From NCBI GenBank assembly GCA_030673265.1, contig DAOVJK010000194.1, positions 1-6,068 on the forward strand: a stretch of DNA of 6,068 nucleotides. Reading direction: 5' to 3'. The position numbers were made by a program, and so were the translations under genes. The notes beneath the pieces are model-generated. The model saw nothing but the letters and a program-made list of their open reading frames with translations. It ran no database searches and had not been told where the DNA came from. Shown piece after piece: positions 1-5,336 of the stretch (position 1 is the first letter of the stretch; each line of letters begins with the position of its first letter). The DNA comes from Pseudomonadota bacterium. Lineage in GTDB: Bacteria; Desulfobacterota; Desulfobulbia; Desulfobulbales; JAGXFP01.

Positions 1-111
1 AGAATGGATAGAAAAGCATGGGAAGTAAATGGCCTTAAGCCTTATCCATGGACTTTATGGATGAAGCCAATTAGAAAGATCGGCCAGCGGTTTTTGAAAA
101 ATACTTCATGA
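1..111 (+). CDS. 3' end of an unidentified gene (partial, starts outside window)
   Basis: Frame 1 is open from the window edge to a TGA at 109-111, giving 36 sense codons. A Met codon lies at 4-6, but nothing shows it is the start, so I read this as the C-terminus of a longer protein. The tail is rich in Trp, Pro and basic residues (for example KPYPWTLWMKPIRKIGQRF). Such basic-aromatic tails occur on membrane-associated glycosyltransferases or methyltransferases, but I cannot place it in a family. Its G+C is about 40%, well below the wecA-like gene it faces. The stops of the two genes are 8 bases apart and convergent, with no hairpin terminator visible between them. A low-G+C gene beside a WecA homologue would fit a surface-polysaccharide cluster to the left; that is inference. 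It could also be a chance open frame. Confidence 0.4.
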   Translation, partial: RMDRKAWEVNGLKPYPWTLWMKPIRKIGQRFLKNTS

Positions 112-119
112 CAAAAATA

Positions 120-1175
120 TCACCTATCTGAATACTCCCGCTTCCCCTGCAAAAACATCTTCAGGAAATCTTTAATAAAAAAAGAGGCGCTGAAATAGGC
201 CGCGAAAAACAACATGAAGACCAGGAACTGGAGATGATCTGGAACCCTGAAAACCACGCCACCAATGGCCGCCAGGGCACTGACCGTCGCCAGAACCAGA
301 ATGATCTGCACCGCCGCCGCCCGGCTGAAGCCAAAACGGACTAGGAGATGGTGGAGATGATACCGGTCGGCCAGAAAGGGACTGCGGCCGGCCATCACCC
401 GCCGGGTCATGATGGTCAGGGTATCGACGATCGGCACCGCCATGATCAGCAGGGCTGAAACCGGTCGGACCAGACTGTCAGCCGCCTGGGAGCTGTTGAT
501 CGCGACGAAGAGCAGGGAAAATCCGAGGGTGAAACTGCCGGCGTCCCCCATGAAAACCTGGGCCGGGGCCCAGTTGTATTTGAGGAAACCCAGAATCGCA
601 CCGGTATAGGCCAGACAGAAGAGGGTCAACTGGAGATCGCCGTTAAGCCAAGTGATCACCGAAAAGGCCGCGAAGGCGATGAAGCTCACTCCACCGGCCA
701 GGCCATCGAGACCGTCGATCATATTGACCGCATTGATGATGCCGACTGCACAGAAGATGGTAACCAGCACGGAAAGCCAGCCTAGTGGTACGGTGATCTC
801 GCCGAGGTACAGCAGGTCGCCGAAGGTGACCAGGTCGGTCCGGCTGAAAAAAGAGATCGCCAGGACGGCCAGGGCCTGGATCACGAATTTAAAGCGATGG
901 CCGAGATCCCGCCAGTCATCGAGAAAGCCAACTACCAGCAGGATCAACGCCCCCAGCCAGTAACCGACCATCCCATCCTGGGGAAGGAATAATGCACAAG
1001 CCAAAGCCAGGGCGAGGAACATGGCGATGCCCCCGACCAGTGGGGTGGGGTGAAGATGGTTCTTGCGGCCGTCAGGCTTATCAAGCAGGGATATTTTACC
1101 TGCCATCCTTATCAATCCGGGCATAATTAATATGCCGGATAAGGCTGCGGTAAGAAAGATCAAGGCTTCTTGCAT
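120..1175 (-). CDS. wecA: WecA-family undecaprenyl-phosphate N-acetylhexosamine-1-phosphate transferase
   Basis: This polytopic inner-membrane enzyme (glycosyltransferase family 4, MraY/WecA superfamily) moves a HexNAc-1-phosphate, usually GlcNAc-1-P from UDP-GlcNAc, onto undecaprenyl phosphate on the cytoplasmic face. That is the first step of O-antigen, enterobacterial-common-antigen-like or exopolysaccharide synthesis. The 351 residues hold about eleven hydrophobic segments. Landmarks in order are the DKPDGRK...LVGG loop (32-49), the Mg-binding Asp pair in GFLDDWRD (D86, D87), NMIDGLDGLAGG (D154, D157), FMGDAGS (D211), and the carbohydrate-recognition loop RYHLHH (H273, H275, H276) after SPFLAD. 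The HLHH motif and the following GFS segment resemble E. coli WecA (HIHH, 367 aa) more than MraY. The start is fixed by an in-frame TGA three codons upstream, and the first membrane helix begins at once. No Shine-Dalgarno sequence precedes the ATG. It is separated from the next upstream gene by 459 bases, so it is probably transcribed on its own. Exact sugar specificity (GlcNAc, GalNAc or other) cannot be read from the sequence. Confidence 0.93.
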   Translation of the reverse strand: MQEALIFLTAALSGILIMPGLIRMAGKISLLDKPDGRKNHLHPTPLVGGIAMFLALALACALFLPQDGMVGYWLGALILLVVGFLDDWRDLGHRFKFVIQALAVLAISFFSRTDLVTFGDLLYLGEITVPLGWLSVLVTIFCAVGIINAVNMIDGLDGLAGGVSFIAFAAFSVITWLNGDLQLTLFCLAYTGAILGFLKYNWAPAQVFMGDAGSFTLGFSLLFVAINSSQAADSLVRPVSALLIMAVPIVDTLTIMTRRVMAGRSPFLADRYHLHHLLVRFGFSRAAAVQIILVLATVSALAAIGGVVFRVPDHLQFLVFMLFFAAYFSASFFIKDFLKMFLQGKREYSDR

Positions 1176-1634
1176 AATAGATCAAACACTTTTGTTTATA
1201 TGAAAATAAAGACCCCAAACCAAAACGGTCACAATATATATCATAAATGAAGGATAAATATCAGGTAGGTTTTTATTTATTTTCGGCCCTGATTTCTTTG
1301 ACCAGATTACGGTATTCCGGTCTCATCAATACTTCAGCAAACCTGGCGAGAGAACTTTTCCAGAATTTTCCTCATCCTCTTGTGTACTTAAATAGAGCCG
1401 CTTTTGAACGCTGGAGCTCGCCTGGCGAAACTGACTGAAAGATGCTGTCTGTTGAGGTAGGCCTTATGCAAGGTCCATTCTCATCCAATTATCAAAAGAG
1501 GGGGCTTTCATAGCAGGTTTCTGCCGGCGGCAAGTCACCCTGATTCCATCGATAAGCAATGCCGCTACCAAGGTTGATGCTTTTTAACTTCATCTGGGAT
1601 CGGTAGTTGCGGCGGTATTCCGTATTTTAATAAA
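1176..1634. other. 459-bp gene-free stretch, possibly with decayed reading frames
   Basis: No open frame here has a ribosome-binding site, recognisable motif or credible length. G+C is about 44%. Visible content includes the candidate promoter near 1195-1223. A minus-strand frame spans 1273-1488 and is interrupted once by TGA at 1372-1374. A 33-codon minus-strand ORF lies at 1492-1593. CGGTATTCCG occurs twice as a direct repeat (1310-1319 and 1613-1622). An imperfect inverted repeat pairs 1561-1569 with 1602-1613. A 63-codon plus-strand frame at 1247-1438 lacks a ribosome-binding site and is treated as chance. No tRNA-like T-arm or T-tract terminator is apparent. It may be a relic of a former gene or repeat element between two transcription units; that is inference. 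Confidence 0.6.
1195..1223 (-). promoter_or_regulatory. Candidate sigma-70 promoter for the wecA-like gene
   Basis: On the minus strand a TTGGTT (-35, 1218-1223; three of six consensus bases) is followed after exactly 17 bases by TATAAA (-10, 1195-1200; five of six). A start site near 1188 would leave a leader of only about 13 bases before the ATG at 1175. That is consistent with the absence of a Shine-Dalgarno sequence. The surrounding DNA is strongly A+T-rich, so chance matches are likely and the -35 is weak. Confidence 0.35.
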
Positions 1635-2255
1635 TCAGCCGGTAATAAGGCCGTGGGTGAAGTTGATAATTGGCATTATCAGTTTGGGGATTATGCCGGT
1701 ATAAAACAAGACCAGGAGAATAATAAATCCGAACCGTTCAATTCGGTGGAAAAACATGGCTGCTTCGGCTGGTAACAGACCGGTGATTATCCGGCTGCCG
1801 TCCAGGGGCGGGATGGGGAGAAGATTGAAGAAGGCCAGGATCAGGTTGAACCAGATGCTGACCGCCACCATCTTGACCAGCGGCCAGAGAACGGCCTGTG
1901 GTATAAATGATTCGATCTGGATGAGGAGTTTAATGGCAATAGCGCTGACAATGGCCAATAATAAATTGGAGGCGGGACCGGCTATTGCCACCCACATCAT
2001 ATCTTTGGCCGGATTTTTGAAGTAGGCGGCGTTGACCGGCACCGGTTTGGCCCAGCCGATTTTCATGATGATAAAGGCCAGGACCCCGATCGGGTCGAGA
2101 TGTTTCAGGGGGTTCATGGTCAAGCGGCCGGCATTGCGCGCGGTTGGATCGCCCAGCCGCCAAGCCACATAGCCGTGGGAAAATTCATGAAAGGTAATGG
2201 CAAGCAGAAATGGCGGCGCCATAATGGCGATCTGCTGGATAATATTATTGGTCAT
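1635..2255 (-). CDS. M50-family site-2 protease (intramembrane zinc metalloprotease)
   Basis: A 206-residue, highly hydrophobic protein of the short, PDZ-less S2P group that cleaves substrates within the membrane. The zinc site is visible: HEFSH at 23-27 (H23 and H27 as ligands, E24 as catalytic base) in the first helix, and NLLPIPPLDGSRI at 144-156, where D152 supplies the third ligand. Further family marks are GDPTARNAGRLTMNPLKHLD (35-54), the GWAKPVPVN turn (67-75) and AGPASN (92-97). About five to six membrane segments are expected, ending in a hydrophobic hairpin around 175-197. The length is normal for this subfamily. The ATG overlaps the stop of the upstream fusion gene as ATGA, and an AAGGA (2263-2267) lies seven bases upstream, so initiation is probably both coupled and independent. 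Its substrate is unknown. Fixed linkage to an RNA 3'-end enzyme has been seen in related genomes (from memory), but no functional connection is shown here. Confidence 0.93.
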   Translation of the reverse strand: MTNNIIQQIAIMAPPFLLAITFHEFSHGYVAWRLGDPTARNAGRLTMNPLKHLDPIGVLAFIIMKIGWAKPVPVNAAYFKNPAKDMMWVAIAGPASNLLLAIVSAIAIKLLIQIESFIPQAVLWPLVKMVAVSIWFNLILAFFNLLPIPPLDGSRIITGLLPAEAAMFFHRIERFGFIILLVLFYTGIIPKLIMPIINFTHGLITG

Positions 2256-4999
2256 TTATTTTTCCTTGTTTGGGGGCGACCGCCGGTCCGATACCGGCTG
2301 GGCGGGTAATGTCTATGCAAGAAGGTAAGCTCATCTTCGCGGCTGTCAACCTCATTGTCCAGACGAGCGTGGAGAAGTCGATCCAGAATCCGTTGGTATA
2401 TCGGGCCGGCGGTATAACCCAGCTCTTTCAGATCCGCGCCTTTGAGGCTGGTCTTGACGTGGCGCTGATAGGTGATGAAGTGGGAAATGGCTTTCTTGTT
2501 CTTTTCTTTCGCAAAAAATCCCATCAGAAAAATAAGACCTTCCAGGCTTAGCCGGCCCATGAGCCGATACGCCTCGCTGGCCTTCAGGGTTGGTTGCCGT
2601 TTCAGGGTGCGGATCAGGCGATTAGCTTGATTATGCTCTTTGGCCAGGATGAGGACGTAGCGCTCAGGTATTTCAAGACGACGGTAGAGCACGGCGAGCT
2701 GGCGGCCATTGAGTCGGCAGGTAAGGGCCAGCATGAAGACGATCCATGGTCGGAAAGGCTCATCTTGATAGAGTAGCCGGTACCAGTCCACCGCTTGCTG
2801 GGTGCTGGTTATAATCTTTGTCAAGGGCCGGTCGATTTTTAGGGATGGATGCAAGAGTTTCTGGAGCTGGAAATTGCCCAACCGTTTGATGGCCGAGAGC
2901 GGCTCCCTTTCGGAGAAGAGAAGTTTTAGCTCGATAAAGGTCCGGTAGCCCAGGCGGGTCTGGGGTTTGGCTTTCGGGCTTTTGGGGGCTTTTTTCGGGT
3001 GGCCGCTGTCGGTGATGCTGCCAAATAGATTCATCTTAACGGCGCTTTTTATCAAGCGCTCGGTGTGTTTGCCTATCTTGAACCCCATTCGCTGCTCAAA
3101 ACGGATGGCCCTGAATATGCGGGTCGGGTCTTCGACGAAACTCAGATTGTGCAGGATCCTGATCTTCCGGTTTTTGAGATCGTTCTGGCAATTAAAGAAA
3201 TCAAGCAGGGTCCCGAATGTTTCGGGGCCAAGATGGATGGCCATGGCGTTGATGGTGAAGTCGCGGCGGTAGAGATCAAGTTTGATAGAGGATAACTCTA
3301 CGGTCGGCATGGCCGCCGGATATTCATAATATTCGAGGCGGGCGGTGGCGATGTCGATTTTGAAGCCGTCCGGCAGGATAACGACGGCGGTATTGAACTT
3401 TTCATGGGTGCGAATCTGGCCCTGCAGTTTCTTTGCAAGTTTTTCGGCGAATTTGATGCCGTTGCCTTCGATGACGATGTCCAGATCCAGGTTGTGTTTG
3501 CGCAACAGGAGGTCGCGGACAAAGCCCCCGACGGCAAAGGCTGTGTAACCGTGCTGTTCGGCCACTTCACCGATGGTGCGGAGTAGAATGATGATGTCCC
3601 GGGACAGGTTCTCGATCATCAGATTGTTGAGATTGCGCTGTCTGGCCACGGAGGGGGTCTCTTGCGGATCCAGCAGGTTTTTGGGCAGGTGGGCCGGATC
3701 TTTAATCAGCAAGTTGAGTAGATCGGTTCTGGTTATTGCCCCAAGAACCGAGCCTTTCTTAATGATCGGGATGAAGCGCTGCCGATTGCCGATAATTAAT
3801 TCCTGAATATCGGCCAGGGTTGCGGTCGGCGGCAGGGTGGCAAACTCGGTCGTCATGTATTCACTGACCGGCAACTCGCCCAGCCCGTGATAGATGGCCT
3901 TGCCGAGCACCCGCTGTGAGATCAGCCCCAATATTTCTTCGGGACGACGGCCTTCGTCTTTCCTGATAACCGGCAGGACCGTGACGTTGTAGCGGTCAAT
4001 TATCTGGTGGGCCACTTTGATGCTGACCTCCGGCTGAACCGAGATCACCGGGGATGACATGAGCGTTCCAGCGATACTGGTCGGGATAACGTGCTTGTGG
4101 AGGAGATGGATCAGTTTTTCCTCCGCTTCGATCAGGGTCATGTTCTGGACAGTGGCAGAAGCGGCCGAGGCATGGCCGCCGCCGCCAAAATCTATGGCGA
4201 TCTCGCCGACATTGACCTCCGGGATGCGGCTACGGGCGATGAGATAGGTTTTTTCACCCATACTCGCCAGGGTAAAGAGGCAATCAAGGTTTTCCATGAC
4301 CATGAAGCGGCGGACGATCAGGGCGAATTCGTCGACGTATTCGGGCAGGTGGATCTTGGCGACCACAATATCGATATCCTGAATCGTGTAGGTGGTGGCC
4401 GATCGCATTAAATCGTTCAGGAGGGATACCTGCTGGGTGGTGAGTTCCTGGGAAACGAACTGGGCGACGATGTGCAGGTTTGCGCCTCTGGGCAGCAGCC
4501 AGGCTACGGCTTCCAGATCATCCGGCGTCGTCGTGGAAAAGGTGAAGGAGCCGGTATCTTCGTAAATGGCCATGGCCAGGATAGTTGCTTCATCCTGGTC
4601 CACTTCGATATTTCTCTCCCGGAAAATTTTAGTGAAGATCGTCGCGGTTGAGCCGACTGGGCGGATGTCTTGGTAGTCGCCCTTGAGGTCACCGGGCAGT
4701 TCAGGATGGTGGTCGTAGATATGGACTGATAAACCCTGATTTTTCAAGCATTTTGTAAAGTTACCGATGCGGCTCGGCTGGCGGGTATCGACAAGAATCA
4801 GGCGTTTCACCTTGGTCATGTCGATATTTTTCTGACGTTGGAACTGATAAACCCGGGTGGAGTTGGCGAGGAAGTTGCGCAGGTCCTTTTCCTGGGAACC
4901 GGCAAAGACCAGTTCTGCATCGGGGTAGAGCTTGTGGGCCGCTATCATTGAGGCCAGACCGTCAAAGTCGGCATTGAGGTGGGTAGTGATGATTTCCAT
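2252..4999 (-). CDS. DHH phosphoesterase - tandem CBS - tRNA nucleotidyltransferase/poly(A) polymerase fusion
   Basis: A 915-residue multidomain cytoplasmic protein. Residues 1-300 form a DHH/DHHA1 phosphoesterase of the NrnA/RecJ-like superfamily: HLNADFDG (D11, D13), VDTR (D71), YDHHPE (DHH 96-98), YEDTGSFT (D148) and the nucleic-acid-binding GGGGHASAAS (272-281). Residues about 308-375 and 378-435 are two CBS modules, the usual adenine-nucleotide sensors. Residues about 455-660 form a class II nucleotidyltransferase head and neck: FAVGGFVRD (488-496), catalytic Asp pair LDLDIV (D505, D507), RRDFTINAMA (578-587), and EDPTRIFRAIRF (623-634). The C-terminal helical body binds tRNA and carries LGYTAGPIYQRIL (860-872). 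All catalytic residues are present in both active domains. Homologues such as the Aquifex A-adding enzyme suggest terminal-A addition to tRNA, but CCA addition or polyadenylation cannot be excluded from sequence. A Lys/Pro-rich stretch (about 664-684) looks like an insertion. The start is supported by motif I beginning at residue 7, although no good Shine-Dalgarno sequence is seen. It overlaps the M50 gene by four bases. Confidence 0.93.
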   Translation of the reverse strand: MEIITTHLNADFDGLASMIAAHKLYPDAELVFAGSQEKDLRNFLANSTRVYQFQRQKNIDMTKVKRLILVDTRQPSRIGNFTKCLKNQGLSVHIYDHHPELPGDLKGDYQDIRPVGSTATIFTKIFRERNIEVDQDEATILAMAIYEDTGSFTFSTTTPDDLEAVAWLLPRGANLHIVAQFVSQELTTQQVSLLNDLMRSATTYTIQDIDIVVAKIHLPEYVDEFALIVRRFMVMENLDCLFTLASMGEKTYLIARSRIPEVNVGEIAIDFGGGGHASAASATVQNMTLIEAEEKLIHLLHKHVIPTSIAGTLMSSPVISVQPEVSIKVAHQIIDRYNVTVLPVIRKDEGRRPEEILGLISQRVLGKAIYHGLGELPVSEYMTTEFATLPPTATLADIQELIIGNRQRFIPIIKKGSVLGAITRTDLLNLLIKDPAHLPKNLLDPQETPSVARQRNLNNLMIENLSRDIIILLRTIGEVAEQHGYTAFAVGGFVRDLLLRKHNLDLDIVIEGNGIKFAEKLAKKLQGQIRTHEKFNTAVVILPDGFKIDIATARLEYYEYPAAMPTVELSSIKLDLYRRDFTINAMAIHLGPETFGTLLDFFNCQNDLKNRKIRILHNLSFVEDPTRIFRAIRFEQRMGFKIGKHTERLIKSAVKMNLFGSITDSGHPKKAPKSPKAKPQTRLGYRTFIELKLLFSEREPLSAIKRLGNFQLQKLLHPSLKIDRPLTKIITSTQQAVDWYRLLYQDEPFRPWIVFMLALTCRLNGRQLAVLYRRLEIPERYVLILAKEHNQANRLIRTLKRQPTLKASEAYRLMGRLSLEGLIFLMGFFAKEKNKKAISHFITYQRHVKTSLKGADLKELGYTAGPIYQRILDRLLHARLDNEVDSREDELTFLHRHYPPSRYRTGGRPQTRKNK
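2263..2267 (-). promoter_or_regulatory. Ribosome-binding site of the M50 protease gene, inside the upstream CDS
   Basis: The minus strand reads AAGGA with seven bases to the ATG at 2253-2255. It lies in the last codons of the fusion gene, whose TGA shares bases with that ATG. The site supports the chosen start and indicates termination-reinitiation coupling, possibly supplemented by fresh initiation. Confidence 0.7.
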
Positions 5000-5148
5000 A
5001 AATTTTGGGTTATCCCGGTTGGTGCAATGTCATGCGGCTTTATTTGATGGCGTTGGCCGCAGAGCTAATACTGTGAAAAGTGTTCAAAGGGCCTCGCAAT
5101 TACTACAAGACTTTTTTCTAGAACATCTTGCTTGCACCTCAACTCTTC

Positions 5149-5178
5149 ATTGTAAAGTCTAACATTTAGGGGTGTGAA
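5149..5178 (-). promoter_or_regulatory. Candidate sigma-70 promoter for the fusion gene and M50 protease gene
   Basis: On the minus strand TTCACA (5173-5178) matches five of six -35 consensus bases. TACAAT (5149-5154) matches five of six -10 bases, and the spacer is 18 bases. Transcription starting near 5142 would give a leader of about 140 bases ahead of the ATG at 4999. It is the best-scoring pair I found by eye in this gap, but A+T-rich DNA gives many false matches. Confidence 0.38.
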
Positions 5179-5187
5179 AACCAACTG

Positions 5188-5328
5188 CTATAGGTGAGCC
5201 AATGTCATTAACTTAAAGCGGCGTATCATTTTGGCTAGTGAAAATATCGCAAGACGAATAAGGATTTTTGAGCCACGGAAGTAAAATAAAGCACACACAA
5301 ATAAGAATTGCCGTTCGGCGAGAGGTAT
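5188..5328 (-). other. Short open frame after xerD, probably not a functional gene
   Basis: Between stop codons the minus strand encodes 46 residues including the segments ALFYFRGSKILIRLAIFSLA and MIRRFKLMTLAHL, an amphipathic, basic-hydrophobic composition that looks more protein-like than its surroundings. There is no Shine-Dalgarno sequence. The first Met is two thirds of the way along, and the only earlier conventional start would be a GTG or TTG. It begins 8 bases after the xerD stop. It may be a remnant of a longer coding sequence or part of a dispersed repeat; I do not assign a function. Confidence 0.2.
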
Positions 5329-5336
5329 TTAGCGAC

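Larger units (their letters stand above)
5000..5336. other. 337-bp A+T-rich gene-free stretch between xerD and the fusion gene
   Basis: G+C is about 41% by count over 5041-5340. No frame in it shows a ribosome-binding site or a recognisable domain. The longest distinctive minus-strand frame (5188-5328) has no ATG near its upstream end. The stretch contains a candidate promoter for the downstream pair and a weak GCCG-AA-CGGC palindrome (5310-5319) followed by a T-rich run just after the xerD stop. That palindrome is too short to call a terminator with confidence. No tRNA, attC or dif-like site was found. Confidence 0.6.

Noticed and set aside
31..41. GGCCTTAAGCC palindrome as a terminator or operator
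   Set aside because: It is short, lies inside the partial reading frame at 1-111, and has no T-tract on either strand, so it is probably incidental.
652..963. 103-codon plus-strand frame opposite the wecA-like gene
   Set aside because: The translation is Arg/Ser/Pro-rich without domains and lies antisense to conserved membrane-enzyme motifs, so it is a shadow frame.
1247..1438. 63-codon plus-strand ORF in the gene-free stretch
   Set aside because: There is no Shine-Dalgarno sequence before the ATG, no promoter and no recognisable motif. The stretch is open by chance length.
4091..4411. 106-codon plus-strand frame opposite the fusion gene
   Set aside because: It is antisense to the DHHA1 region, including the GGGGHASAAS motif. 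It has no ribosome-binding site or recognisable fold.
5150..5210. Possible integron attC or recombination site, prompted by GTCTAAC near 5157-5163 and the nearby xerD
   Set aside because: No matching GTTRRRY partner with complementary arms was found at a suitable distance on either strand, and no dif-like XerC/XerD binding pair is visible.
5310..5330. GCCGAACGGC followed by T-rich DNA as an xerD terminator
   Set aside because: The stem is only three to four pairs with a loop of two to four bases and the T run is broken, which is too weak to annotate as a terminator.
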